A stretch of 64,000 nt of DNA from Cruorifilaria tuberocauda (GCA_013365365.1 JABVXU010000046.1:124001-188000); one strand, 5' to 3'; positions 13,901 through 26,150 are shown, counted from the stretch's first letter. Translations and numbers: made by a program. The notes: generated by a model not told the origin, from the letters alone.

Positions 13901-15891
13901 GCCGTTAAAAAAAGCAAAGCAAAAATCTCTTATTTCATGATTTCAATCCAAATTAGTTGTTAACAGTTGAAAAGTTGAGATGGGCCGACTGTAACTTCGA
14001 GAAAAATAATAATATTCTATGATGTATACTTGCTTAAATCTTCAGTTACAGGTGACCATGAATCAGTTCGTCGCGTGAACATTATTTTGTTCCATTGATA
14101 CAGTACTCCTCCCTGTAAGAGTTATTTGTAAAGATGAAAATTTTGATGCATAACATTGTTACTTCAGAGACAAAAATGAAAATAATTTCCAAAGCAACAC
14201 TTAAACACAAATAGTAAAAGACAATGAATAAATAAGAAATACACTTTTGAAAATGAAAATTAAAAAAATGTTCGAACTAAATTAAAACTAACCTTATAAT
14301 TTCTTTTAAATACCTCGACACATGAAATACATTTTGCCGTAGCTTCGCCAATTCCTTTGAAAACTACCAATCGACAATTTGCATCCTAAATTGATTGGTG
14401 AAATATGAAATTAAGAAAAAATTATAATGCAAACATGGCACGAACTTTAACTTCATTATGAGAAAAATAATAATAATGAACTTCCAAACTTCCTCATTTC
14501 TAAGCACCAAAAATATTTTGTCTATGTTCATCTTTCTAATCTGGTGAACGCAAATAATTGAAGAACCAAATCAATGGAACAAACTAAATTAAATAATATT
14601 GTTTCTTGTGTATTTATTTTACAGAAGCAATACTAACTGCTGTAAATCAGAAAATATGGTAGTAACAACACTATTTTAATAATATCTAGATGAATGATAC
14701 CTCAAAAAGTTTACTCACAAAGGTGAGAATATTTTTGAATTTAGTATTTTCCTTCACTATCATCTCCTTCGTGCCAGTCATTAATTCAGATGGAAACGGT
14801 GGCAAACATGGTACGTTCACTTCGCCAGTTTTGATGTAGTGGTCCATTGAGAAGATGATTATGAATTCTGAAATTGCTATATATAAACTTCATGCTACAT
14901 ATAGACTTATAATTTCTTATCTATAGCTTTTGACGAACCAATAATGAGTAACTGAGACTCAGCAATTAATGCATCCTTCATCCTGGGACAAAAGCAGAAA
15001 GGACAAGAAATAAAGAGAATATAGTAATACTCAGTTTTCTAAACTCCTTCACCCAAATCAAGATGCTCATTTCATGTCGTGTTGCATACCAGTGAGATGC
15101 GATATGTTAGTACTATCAGGATTACGCAGATGGACTGGTTCGGTGTGGATTGACCAGTGCGGTTGATGGGAATTTTGTTAAGTTGCGGTTTGTGAGGTGT
15201 GTAATTAAAAGTAAATGTTCTTGCACGCTTTCTATTTACAGATTTACTTCTACTTTCTATTTAATGAAAGTAAAAGAAAACAGTAGAAGAATGAAAGTAG
15301 AAGAAAACATCAGCATTGATGCGGAAATGATTAAATGATTAATTAAAAAATGATTAATTAGTAAACTGTTTTGGAAATGAAATTCGGAAGTAGTTTTTTG
15401 CTCATTATTGTTGCTATTGTGATTACCACTATCATTTGGAGCGTCAATATTCAATATTCTTTCATATTAGTATTCTGCCATATTACATATGCTTATTTAG
15501 GTCTCTATGCATCGAAATAATTAATGTGCAAATCAAAATATTCTATTACTCTATTATCGGGCATCCTATAATGGCTTGCGTGAGCTGCTTAATATCAAAT
15601 AATCGCTGTTGCCAGTGATTTCAGTATAGTTTAATTTTAGGTATTATCATGTCGCCACTGCAGGTTTGGTTATTATTTAATGTATCTAAAGGAAATATAT
15701 GCCATATTGGAATTACATTTTTGTATCTTTGCTAGTTCCTATTACTGTGTAATATTTTGAATCTTTTATTATTGTTTGAAATGCGAAAAATGCATGATCT
15801 GTAACTTTGAAAATACCAAGCAATGGGAATGTGGCTTTATGCTGCTAATAATTCCACTGCATTATCTGATACGCTACAACGCAGAAGATGA
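10987..15891 (+). CDS. Unrecognised 8-exon gene, predicted 213 aa
   Basis: Eight plus-strand exons join with consistent phase: 10987-11094, 12160-12294, 12748-12890, 13299-13337, 13594-13639, 15120-15196, 15641-15663 and 15821-15891, giving 642 nt. An in-frame ATG lies behind a GTAG acceptor at 10941-10944, possibly a trans-splice site. The N-terminus is basic (ARRSINELSKRSNSDWDAKN). The middle is strongly helical and charged (ENELVFQQYMEHMESYLKKQ), followed by QEDIVKDAL and AEEQNYGLKFIGKLQ. The C-terminus carries YYHVATAAMGMWLYAANN and ends in QRRR. I do not recognise the family. The weakest parts are the second half of exon 3 (12800-12890), the 23-nt exon 7 and the last frame. RPP25 lies on the other strand inside its introns. 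VPS50 begins about 200 bp downstream in the same direction, so the pair could form an operon. Exons 2, 4 and 5 are the most convincing; the full chain is inference. Confidence 0.5.
13409..14847 (-). CDS. RPP25: RNase P/MRP protein subunit p25 (Alba family)
   Basis: The product is predicted to be the RPP25/RPP25L-type subunit that, with RPP20, forms an Alba heterodimer binding the P3 region of RNase P and RNase MRP RNAs in tRNA 5' and rRNA maturation. Exons are 14847-14719, 14385-14293, 14112-14030, 13836-13753 and 13595-13409, in phase, 191 aa. The N-terminus MDHYIKTGEVNVPCLPPFPS matches the family's opening M-E-x-Y-x-K-x-G with its Pro-rich turn. The Alba core follows: EMIVKENTKFKNIL, then LVVFKGIGEATAKCISCVE, the motif TDSWSP, and PTIYILISKDPFPEDY. 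The tail after residue 130 is basic (SGRNKWNRPLKRKYRIQK) and is a predicted extra exon. If exon 4 is read through instead, a shorter protein ends at 13716. Intron 2 uses the donor AAG/GTTAGT. The ATG is 20 nt behind TTTCAG, a likely spliced-leader site. The 5' four exons are firm; the last is likely. Confidence 0.86.
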
Positions 15892-16088
15892 ATAAATTGT
15901 TTCTGTGCTGCATAAGTTGTACGAAACCATCAGAAAAATAAGTAGATTCATAAATCTTTTAATATTTTTACATATTATAAGTTAGGAATTTCAGATTTCA
16001 AAGGAAAGCACATGAAATCAAAGCAGTTATTGTTTGGGAAGTTACTCGTATTTTTTAAAATTAATCGAAGCAGTCATTAAATTAATTG

Positions 16089-19000
16089 ATGAGAAAGTCT
16101 AAGTCAATACGGCGTGGACAAAATGGAGAATATGAAGCTACAGTGACTGATGTAAACCTTTTACTTTCGATGAAATTCTTTCAAAATCAAGCTTTTATGT
16201 TTATTAACTCTGCAAATTTGAGCGTTACTGTCGCCTATCATTTTTTCTAGCAATATCTCAATAATTTTGCAGAATTTATATTTTCGGGCACCGTTATATC
16301 ATTGTTATATCATTGTAAATTGGAATAATTGACGAGTTGACGAATCTTTTTAATAAATTTAATCAATGAATTTTACATTTTCAGATGGACTCATTGGATA
16401 ATTTGATAGTAATACGAGATTCTTCTGGTCGAGGACCGGCGAAATCTACAATTGTATGTTTTTTGTTTTGCTTTATAGTGAAATATTTTATGTGATAACT
16501 TTGTCTTATTGGAAAATAATTTGTAGTTACAGAATCGTGTATTGTCAGTCGCTGATCCAATTAAAGAAGTGGAAATATTGGAAAGTATTGAAGCAGCATA
16601 TTTTATTGACGAAGGATTCGATGCGATTGACTATGAATTGAAAGTAAATTTCGGGAAAATTTTTTGAGTTTTAAGTTTAGGTACTGCAATCGCAAGATCT
16701 TCATTTTTAGATTTTTCTTTCCGTAAATCATTAAATGATTTAGAAAGTCATGGATAGGGATATTTTGCCTGAAGAATTAAGTGAAGAAATGGACAAATTG
16801 AAACAGCAATTGCAAGTCGTTTCTAAACGAGTGTCGGCAATGATTATGCAGGATTGGCCGTCTTATTCATCTCAGCTTAAGGACATCGGTGAAATTCAAA
16901 AACACTTAGATAATATTCTTTGCGTAATACAGAGCATCCGGAAGTTAGTTTTCTTTACTTAAAATATAATCTCTTTACTCCAACTCATTTTATTTTACAA
17001 TCCTATATATTGTTTTATGCTAGCAGTTTTGTGGAGCGTGCTGTTTGCTTTAATATTTGATATCATTTTTACGTAATATAAAATGGTTTTCATATTTATT
17101 ACCTCTATATGAATACGTGTGAATATGGTTACTCACTAAAGTAAAATTCAAAGACTTTTTTCCTTTGTAAGCATTATTTGCTCTTCTAATAAGATATTCC
17201 GTCCTTACTTTCATCGCAGGAAACTTGGTCGAGCGAAATTTGAAAATCAAAATGGTTTGGAAATAATCGCAAACTACAGAAATGGAATATTTTTAAGGAA
17301 GTTACTGTCGTCCCTCGCGAACATTAAAACATTATATGAGGTGCAATTCCAAATCAAGGATCTCGTACAGGTATGGTACTGTTGTTCTTATTTTTGTGTC
17401 AGCCACCTCTGTGTTATCCTTCATTTTTCTTTCAGTTCTATTTATTGGAATATTTCTAGTCAACTGCTAAATTATTAACAGCAATTAATAACATTAACTA
17501 TTACATACTTTTCGTTTGATTATTTTCAGGAGGAAAATTTTCCGGCAGCTATTAGTATATGTTGTGAAGCACAGAAAGCTACAGTAACTTTTAGCCGGTT
17601 CGATTGCGTCAAGTAATGATTTTTATTTTATTTTAAGAATAATGCATAATAACTTATTTTAACATATTGTTGATCTCTTATCCTCTTTCGGAATAGATGC
17701 AATTTGCAGAAATCGAATATTTTTGAGGAATTTTTTTTATATATCACCTCCAAAATATTAAATGAAACATTGGTTGAGATTTCACTTTTAGATGCACATT
17801 TATCTTCAGGAATGAAGTTGAGAATATTGCTTTTGGAACCGGGCAAGTGAAAGTTTTCAGAAAATTAGTAATAAAGTTTTCTTACTTTGGAAACAAATTA
17901 ATAATTCCATATGTTGAAATAAGACAGTTTATATTAGGACAAAACACTTTTGAGAGCGATCCTAAATAATTTTTTTAACATTCTTCTTAAGTTCAGCAAA
18001 TTATTTATAGAGACTTATCAACAAAGTTCTATGAAGCTCTGGAAGACATTGAAATAAATTTGGATAATTGTTTGGCATCAATGACAATTTTATTCAGTGT
18101 TGATCGTTATTCATCGATCTACACTGCTTATAAGCTATTGGGTAAAGCTGAGGTAATAAATTTGCTTCATATTTTTATATGCAGTTTTTTAGCTTTAAAC
18201 ATCACGTACCAAATAAGGTTTTACTCCTATAGCTTTGGAAAATCCAATGTGTAATTGGTATGATAAATAATATAATGTAACACTATTTGAATCGAAATAA
18301 GGATGGAAACACTTAAAAAGACTTTGTGTTCAATGTGCACTGGAAATGTCCCAAGCTCATATTGTTAATTGATTCTTATGTTTTTTAAGGGATGTGCAAT
18401 GAAAGTAGTTGGTTTCACTCGTGCAACTTTAGAAAGTTCGGCGAGAACGGTTATCATTGATAAGATATTGTCAATTAAAACTGAATCAAAAATTGAAGAA
18501 TTGTCGTATGAACAGCTTTGTGTGGTTTGTCTTGATCCATTTGATGGTAATATTTTATTTTAATTTCTCAAAGTTTCATTGATTTTACAATTGTTTGCAG
18601 GCTGTGGACATGGGACAAATAGTAGATTGTATACGTGAGTTGGGATTTATTATTTGTAAAGTGCTATTTACGTATCATTCCATTTTGCTTTTCCATATAG
18701 ATGAAGATGAAAGGTTGGAATACGAAAAATGTGGTTGGTTATTAAGTTGGTATCGTTTTACGACTCAAATTCTAATATCCTTGAGATATTTTTTTGGCTA
18801 TTAATTTTACGAAATTTTTATGATTACAATTATAAATAATTCAAGGTAGTAATTTTCCTTAATTTTATTTTCTTGTTCGTTATTTATTATTAAACATTGT
18901 AGAAAATGTGGGCATTGTACGTAAAATTCTCTTGGATTCCTTGCATTCCATTTTCAAGACCGCATCAATGAAATTCAACACTTTATTATATTGTCATGAT

Positions 19001-22000
19001 TTATCCCTTTTAGAAATCGATCAATTTCTAGATATCATTGAAATGTCAAACCGGTTATTTTCAATCATTAATTTTCCATATTTCTTTTTGCAATATTTGG
19101 GATTTTTAAAATTCTCCCTTAGTGCTGTTATGTATAGCTTGTGATTTGAGTGATTCGATGTTGCCTTGCAATTTCACATATTTATCCATATTATGTGCGC
19201 TGATTTATAAAATTCAAGATTCAAGCAGTTTGGTCGTACTTATTTCGGCAATATTTGTGGCGAAGTCACAATGTCATTGGAAAAACAAAGTCATCTGTAT
19301 TTCAAAAGGTTTGTTGTAGATATGTACGTTGAACAGCTTTACACCTTTTTATTTAGATTCCATTATGAGCGAATGGATGAGTTACGTGTGTTTTTGGAAA
19401 ACGAAGCTTTTGCATTATGTCCAGTACCACTACAGTTTACTTTGTTTGATTTGCAGGTGAGATATTTAATGTTGCATCATTGTTCATTGCCTTCTGTTTG
19501 GGACCAGTGGACATGGGGTGAATTGATATTATCAATGGCATAAAGCAGTATTAGTAGATCAGCACGTAGCAGTTTTAAATTATGAGATTTAATGTAATTC
19601 ATTTTCCTTACAAATCATTATTAAAGTGGTAAGCAGTGCAGAAGATTTCAAAGCTTAAATATTTTTGATTTTAAGGAATTCAGTTTCCTAAAAGAATCAA
19701 ATGAATGTCAGAGTCGAGTGAGTTTTTCTGTACATCCCGAAACTGATCTGGATCTGGCAGAGCCCTTGAACTTTCAGATACTTCAGCCAACCGACGTAAA
19801 TCCTTTCACAATGAGAGCTGCAGATATGGATTCATCGACTAAAGTCAGTGTTTACCTGTGTTTTTTTACGTTATGATATATTAATGGCTAGAAAGCTATT
19901 GGTGGTTTTTCGTACTTCGAACTTATGCTTTCAGAATATAGATATCGCCGTTATTACAAGTATGAAAAATTCATCAAACGATGATATGGGCGATAGGTAA
20001 GTTTTTAATTTTCACAGTCTGAAAAAATGGCATTTTTTTATTTTTAGTGATCTCTTTTGATTTCTAGTTCATTTTTCATATATAATTTCTGTATAATTTG
20101 AAGTCATTGCAAACAGCATAGAATAGACCCAGTGATAGAAATTGCTATTATCAATACTCGAAATTCTGTAGCACAAACCAGTTAAATATGCCATTAAATG
20201 AATTTTCAGTGATTTTATTTTTTACTTTTCTTTAATAAGAAATCTTTTAGTTATTTCTCTTGTTAAGGGTGCATAATCAAATTTCTAAAAAAAATAGCAT
20301 TTTGGCATTTTAAAAATGGCATTTTATTTCATTCATAATAGGTATGGTGCGGGTGATAGTTTCTCACAGCTGGCTCCAATTCTTTGCAACACATCTTTGA
20401 ATCTCCTACGCTTTATTGGTTTGTTACCGTTTTTTCTATTTGCTGTTTGTTCAAAGTTTTTCATTGTTAATACCTGTTATCAGTAATTTAGGGAAATACA
20501 TTCGGATGACATATATGCTACATTCAATTGCTGATCAAGCTGTAAATGGTATTTTCGAACTCTGCAGCTATTTTTTCTTTGTGGTAATTTTTAAAGTCTT
20601 ATTTTGTCTATTAAGGCTTGATTACCATAAGTTTTATGTTACCAGATTTCCAGCCGTTAATTTCTTATTTAATGTTTCTTATAGGTATATTCGTTTTTCA
20701 CTTCAAATAAACACAGTGTTGCCAGTTCCTTTTTCTCTTCAAACTTAAAAAATATTGTGGACAATTTAGAAAGAGATTTATTTAGTAGTGATTCACCTTC
20801 AAAAAGTGGAAATGTGAGTTGGATTTTCTTTTATCAAATTATTAATCTTTTTATTCTATGCATTAGTCATGTGGACAATTCTGCTTCTTGTTTTATGTTC
20901 ACATTTCATCTTTCTTGATTTAGTACAATAATTTTGTTATGGAAATCTCAAAATCGATTAAATATGCATGATTAGATCTTTTTATTTGGAATTCTATGGT
21001 ATGATTTTTTCAGAATTACAAAAGTTTACCATGCACATTGTCGCACGATGTTAAGCTTGATTTGGATCCTAATTATGCCCTACGTGAACGTATTGTTGGC
21101 GCTGAATCTATGTAAGTGATGTAATTTTCAGTAGCATTGCTTATTTCTTCAATCGCTTAATATTCTCTTCAAATGCAGTTTTTGAAGATTTTCAGAAATT
21201 TTATTTATAAACAACTTGACCTCATTCGTCCAGTCATCGAGTCATTGGTTAATCATAATGTCATCGAGAAATACTATACGGAGGTAATTATTAAATTTTT
21301 GATAGCTTTTGTAGCTATGATTTTTATATAGTTTCTTCATTGACTTCTATTCATTTACTTCTTTTAAGTTAAAAGTTTTCAGATCTTGGTGGTGATACCA
21401 GAAATGAGAGAGTGTATATATGGTTGTGCAATAAGCCGTTTAATTGATTATGACTGGTTTGTAAATGATATAATGAAAACGAAATGGGATATTGATCAAC
21501 TTCAATCGCAGCATAGTACCTATGTTGATAATATTTTATGGGTGTGTTTTTTCTGATTCATTTTAATTTCATTTCAGTTACACTTTATAGCAAGGATAGT
21601 TATAAGCATTATTTAAAATTGATTAAGCTGAGAATTCCAGATTTTTGTATCCCATAGCAATCTTAAACCTTCTGTAAATGATATTTAAATAACAGTGTCG
21701 TCCTTAACTACTAGTGGTTTCATGCTGTTTCATTTTCTACGTTTATGAACGTAGCTTGCATTTTAATCTAACTTGATTCTTTCTATGATTTTTTTTGTTG
21801 CTTTTTTATCAGTCCGTTTTTCATGATTGATTATATGGACACTTCACCAGTCTTGTAACTGTAAATATATAAGGCAGGAATTATGATTAAGTTTAATTGT
21901 CCATATAATTTAATCTCTTGAATGCATTGCAGAAATTTTCAAGAATTAAGGATTTGCTTTCGGAAATCGCAAAACAAGTACCAATTACAAAGTCCGTTCA

Positions 22001-22820
22001 AAAGACTTTTTGGAGTACAGTTATATATTGTACATTTATTGCACTTGTCAAAGGGTATATTACTCTAGATTTGCCCTCATGTTTATTGCTTTTTTTTCTT
22101 TTCATATTCTTATCAGCGTGTTTGTACAATTAAAATTTATTGGGCGGAATTACGTTGTTTCCAATTTGGTTATTGTATAAAAATTTTTTACGGAGTTCTG
22201 TTTAAAGTTATGGTGAATTTGGAAAAAAATGCTCGAATGAAGGACGTGCATTAATGCAATTAGATTTTCAACAGTTAATTGCCAAACTCGAACAGCTTGT
22301 CGATTTTATGCCCATTCCACACAAAGCATATGTCGAAAATTATATCAAAGCTTATTATTTGCCTGAAAGTTCAATGGAATCGTGGATTTTGCAACACAGA
22401 GTAAGTAATATAATTATTTTATTAGGGACTTAGTAACAGATTTAAAAATCAAAACCTGAATTTCAGAGATTGAATTTCTTATTATAGAAGGTAGTTCTGG
22501 CACATAAGAAATTAAGTTTTTCATGATGTGTTCCTGTACGTAGGACTTTTCATTTCGATGAAAGCAAAACAAATCATCCAACATTTTACAATATACATAA
22601 CTGTTGAAGTTCAATATTTTTTGGGAGAGGGAAATATTGAAAAGCTGTTGAGTACTTGATCGAATAAATGTGAATACATACAAGTTTCATCCTCAGTTTG
22701 ATTGCTCCAGTCATTTTTTTGCAGGAATACACGATGAATCAAATCATAACACTATTAAACGTAGCGACCCATATTTCGAAGAAGGCTCGGACTCGAATTA
22801 TTAATGCACTCGAGGAATAA
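16089..22820 (+). CDS. VPS50: VPS50 (syndetin, CCDC132), EARP tethering complex subunit
   Basis: The product is predicted to be the specific subunit of EARP, the GARP-like complex (with VPS51-53) that tethers recycling endosomal vesicles and in worms acts in dense-core vesicle sorting. Twenty-three exons join in phase to 905 aa, slightly below the roughly 960 aa of vertebrate syndetin. Exon 1 (16089-16151) reads [20 protein letters not shown]; exon 2 starts at 16385. The N-terminal VPS54-like region contains [38 protein letters not shown] and [15 protein letters not shown]. The C-terminal DUF2451 region is nearly invariant: [40 protein letters not shown] and the end [19 protein letters not shown]. 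The join at 18524/18601 uses a GTTTGT donor, chosen because it restores family spacing around IVDCIREL. Exon 10 begins after a weak TTCAAG acceptor (19219). If the ATG at 16385 is used, the protein is 884 aa. The unrecognised gene ends about 200 bp upstream, so a shared operon is possible. Confidence 0.95.
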
Positions 22821-24951
22821 TGAAAGGATTATCTGTTACGATTTTTTTCATTTAATTTGATTAGGTACTCAATTTAAAATCGCTGTTGTAGCCTCTGTTA
22901 CTTTTAATTATTGTTGAATTGTTTGAATTTTTTTCAGTAGCGTGAGCATCGCTAGAAATTATCAGAATGATGCTTGAAATTTTTTGTGTCTTCGACAGAA
23001 AGCCTTATTAACGGTGGATATTTAACAACGAGTAATGGTTCTAACAGTTTCATTTTTTCCGAAACCTTTTACTTTCAGCTTGCATACCCTGGCACTAAAG
23101 AGAATTTTTAACGGCAATATTACACAAGGTTATATGTCACTTTTTATTGTTTTAAATTTCATGTTTGGTTTATATATTTGTGAATTGCTTTATTCTGCAA
23201 ATAAGTTTGTAAACAAAGAAAATTTATTAGTTGCACCTTCTTTTCTTGACATAAAATATGATTTGGATACCTCCGTAATTCTGATCTCTTTTGGTGAAAA
23301 AATGGAACTTTGAGGGAAGAGTTCTTACTTGTTTTTAAAAATCGAATAATTTACGTTGTTGTAAATGTAATAGAGGATGTTTGTTGCTATTTATTCTCTT
23401 GCTGTGGAAATAAATTTCGATCTCGGTTTTTGCACTGGTTAGTTATGCGGTTAGTTTTCTTTTTTGGGCATTTAAAGTGCAAATATACGACACATTAAAA
23501 TTAAAAATAGTCCAATGAGTATTTTCTTCTGCTGATAGCACCTTCTAAATACTGATGAAAAAACTAAATATGGAGTAAAATCGAAAGAATTGCCATGAAA
23601 AAAAAAAAAACAATTCACGTTGGAGAGAACAGATTAAGGAAGATTCATTATAAACCTCGTTACTGTTTTGTACTTCAGCTGTTTCACAGCACGATTTCGT
23701 TTTTTTCCTCACTCATATTTCCATACAGCGTCGATTCGAAAAAGAAGAATCGCATCATACAAGGCCGAATTTCGCATAAACTACCGTTCAGACCCATACA
23801 TTGATTTGTTAGTTTTCATATGCTGTCTTTTTTATTTTTCACCATTGTTTAATATTGTTAATACTGCTGTGAAGAATAAATTATGTAAATTTGCTATATT
23901 TTAAACTTGTCATCCAAATGTTACAGCTAAAAGGTTACGGCGAAGATGAAGAAGAATGAACCTCACGATTGTCAGCAAAACGGAAAATTTTCCTTTGAAA
24001 ATCGCATTTATCAAAAGCAAACATATAATCAGTTGTTAGTTGTTAATGGACATTTCGCACTTTTTCCCAGTCCTAACAAATGAGTTTATCCATATTTATC
24101 TTCATCTCTTGAGAAGCAAAAGTCTGTGAATAAGGAAAATGAGAGGTGATGTTTTCTAAGAGAGTGAACTGCGCCTTTAATGAGGAGACTACACAAGGGA
24201 AGGAACTTCGATAACTGATCATGCTTGACAATATTTTATTGACTTAACGGAATAGAAGTCTTGATGTAGCATTCACTGACTAAGTGCTTTGCTGAACTGG
24301 CCTTCCCCCGTTTTTTGAAGAATGAATTCTACCATATCTCTCCAGGTATATAACTATCCCTCTTTAATCCCTTATATATTGGTAGAAGTCTCTCCATTGA
24401 TGTAAAAACATAATTTTCAGGATTGTCGAACTGCGAACTGTTTCCGGTTGTCTTACGATTTCGTTTACAAAATAAACACTATTTAATTCTTTGTTCGATT
24501 GTAGCCCGGTTAGTTGTGGGCAATTATAATTTCAAATTTAACTACTTTCGAAATATGCTTATTACAAGCTTGCTTTTAACAAAAAAGCACATTAAGGCAG
24601 TCACTGTAGATATAAGAGGTCAAAACAGTCTTGCTTCTTCCTTCATTCCTCAATAATATTTGATACTTTTTAAATGAATAATTTATTCCTCACTTTTCTA
24701 TCTTCATAATTTAAACGAAGTGTTCTAACAAGAAACACTCTCAGATTTTTCCACGAAGATATTTCCCTTGACATGGATTTATAATATCACCTAGCTTACA
24801 TAAATGTGTGAAATAAATTAACAAAATCGGGAGTCGAAAAACAAATCTGCAACTGAACGCGAAAAGACTACGCAAAATATGGAGGTGTCTCAATAATTAC
24901 ATCTGTAACAGAGATAGAAAGAAGGGGAGGGGTCGCCGAGTTGCACAGAGA
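22821..24951. other. 3' flank of VPS50 and intergenic DNA, no firm gene
   Basis: The frames at 23035-23498 are hydrophobic and AT-driven and probably not coding. A short stretch at 23735-23959 is more protein-like: it reads SIRKRRIASYKAEFRINYRS, then KGYGEDEEE with a stop at 23957-23959 after an acceptor at 23926. I could not join these in one phase. The rest, up to the U1 promoter, shows nothing I recognise. Confidence 0.45.
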
Positions 24952-24978
24952 AACCCACTCGAAGTTCGATGCATGGCG
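24952..24978 (+). promoter_or_regulatory. Proximal sequence element of the plus-strand U1 gene
   Basis: The block AACCCACTCGAAGTTCGATG at -56 to -37 from the U1 start, with GCATGG just after, is repeated with few changes at the same distance upstream of the minus-strand U1 gene (26151-26178). Apart from this block the two upstream regions differ. A conserved element at this position is what the PSE of nematode snRNA genes looks like; the name is inference from position and conservation. Confidence 0.75.
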
Positions 24979-25007
24979 TCCTCGAATGGGTGCCGGCAAC
25001 AGCTCTT

Positions 25008-25171
25008 AAACTAACCTTGCTGAGAGGCTTCTCGCGATCATGAAGGCGGGACCTCCATGGTGAGGCCCGGTCACTGCACTTCTCGATCGGGTTGACCCGT
25101 GTGGCAATCCCAAGTCGGGATTGGCCAGCAGCTTAATTTTTGCGTTTGGGGAAAGCGTTCGCGCTTCCCTG
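25008..25171 (+). ncRNA. Variant U1 spliceosomal snRNA
   Basis: This is about 164 nt, collinear with the U1 gene at 25959-26121. Kept features: stem-loop I with GATCATGAAGGCG (70K-loop region); the block ACCTCCATGGTGAGG; a stem II of CCCGGTC against GATCGGG; a stem III of GGCAATCCC against GGGATTGGCC with changes on both arms that preserve pairing; the Sm site TAATTTTTG; and a 3' hairpin GGGGAAAGCG/CGCTTCCC. Changed features: the 5' arm reads AAACTAACCTTG instead of AAACTTACCTGG (position 6 U to A, position 11 G to U), and the U1A loop has ACTGCAC instead of ATTGCAC. The altered arm is the exact complement of AAG/GUUAGU. The promoter element is intact. It could be a pseudogene, but the loss is confined to the recognition arm and the U1A loop, while structure is preserved, which favours a working variant. 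Confidence 0.88.
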
Positions 25172-25958
25172 TGGTCTGATAAGGAGTTGTGGGACACGAG
25201 GCGGATGGATAGAGGTTATTAGAGTTGGTAGGCCTGAGCTGTCTAGTATGCTAGATAACCTAAGTATAATGCTAAAGTATTAGCAAGCAACAGTATCATA
25301 ACGTTGGAATTGTTTCTGCTTTTACGAGAGAATTGTATAGTAATCTAAGGAAGGTGGATTATATTTGTCCTGGCTTACGTTTTTCTTTCCGAATTCTCCG
25401 GCGAAAGATAAATTTGGTCATTAACTTGCAAATTCTCAGGTGAATTATGAAATATAAGTGTTATGAAGAAAGACTAAAAATATTAAAGCTTATCGCTTCA
25501 GGGTCTAATGTAATTCTCAGTTGTTTTCAAGGCTTGTTGTAACGAGTAAAATCTAGGTGGAATCTGAAAATGAACCGAACAAGATCTGAGGAAATTTATG
25601 ATTTTTAGGGTGGGAAAACGCCAAGCTTGAAGTCAGTCATAAAACTCTACTTCTATTGTCTATTTCCTAATTTCATACATGTTTGCGTTCAGGGAGACCG
25701 CAAACATAAGTAGGGCAAGTTGTGAGTCTGTGGTAGTTTTGGTCACATGCAATGTTTTTTGCCAAAAAAGTGTGCAGGTTTATGTAGTGAAGATTAAAAT
25801 GGTTGGAGAGTTGCTCTTGCTCTTCAACTTCATCTGCACATTATTTATTATTGTCACCTGATTAAGTTTACTTTGAGATCGATTCCCCAATAATTGTAGC
25901 AACTTTAAATATATTCGCCGAATGCTTGCGACCCCCACTACTTCGAGCTGCTCACAAG
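25172..25958. other. Spacer between the two U1 3' ends
   Basis: The two U1 genes converge on this 787 bp spacer. It has ordinary base composition and a short plus-strand frame at 25679-25861 with no recognisable content. I see no snRNA, tRNA or coding exon in it. Confidence 0.55.
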
Positions 25959-26121
25959 CGGGGAAGCGCGGACGCTACCCCCAAACGCAAAAATTTTGCT
26001 GTTGGCTGACCCCAACTCGGGATAGCCACACGGGTCAGCCGGACCGAGAAGTGCAATGGCCAAGCCTCACCATGGAGGTCCCGCCTTCTTGATCGCGAGA
26101 TCCTCCCAGCCAGGTAAGTTT
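25959..26121 (-). ncRNA. U1 spliceosomal snRNA
   Basis: The minus strand starts AAACTTACCTGGCTGGGAGG, whose 5' arm pairs with the consensus donor CAG/GUAAGU. Then follow stem-loop I with GATCAAGAAGGCG (U1-70K loop), ACCTCCATGGTGAGGC, loop II with ATTGCACTTCTC (U1A-binding ATTGCAC), CTGACCCGTGTGGC, stem III, the Sm site AAATTTTTG and a 3' hairpin ending CGCGCTTCCCCG. Order, length (163 nt) and motifs agree with nematode U1 as I remember it. The RNA defines 5' splice sites as part of the U1 snRNP. A promoter element lies at -30 to -57. The 3' end is set by analogy and may be off by a few bases. Confidence 0.95.
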
Positions 26122-26150
26122 ATGTGCAGGCGCATTCAGGGATATCATTC

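Noticed and set aside
15257..15454. Minus frame and short direct repeats (GAAAGTAGAAGAAAAC, ATGATTAA)
   Set aside because: They are low-complexity, A-rich repeats inside an intron, with no sign of function.
18525..18620. A RING-like reading (CVVCLDPFD then CGHG) in VPS50
   Set aside because: It appears only if a GGTAAT donor at 18547 is used; the GTTTGT donor at 18525 restores VPS50 family spacing and continues the conserved helix.
23035..23498. Two plus-strand frames after VPS50
   Set aside because: They are Phe/Leu/Ile-rich from T-rich DNA and lie where the VPS50 3' untranslated region is expected.
25006..25197. Minus-strand frame over the plus-strand U1 gene
   Set aside because: It is the antisense of a structured, GC-rich RNA gene; openness follows from composition.
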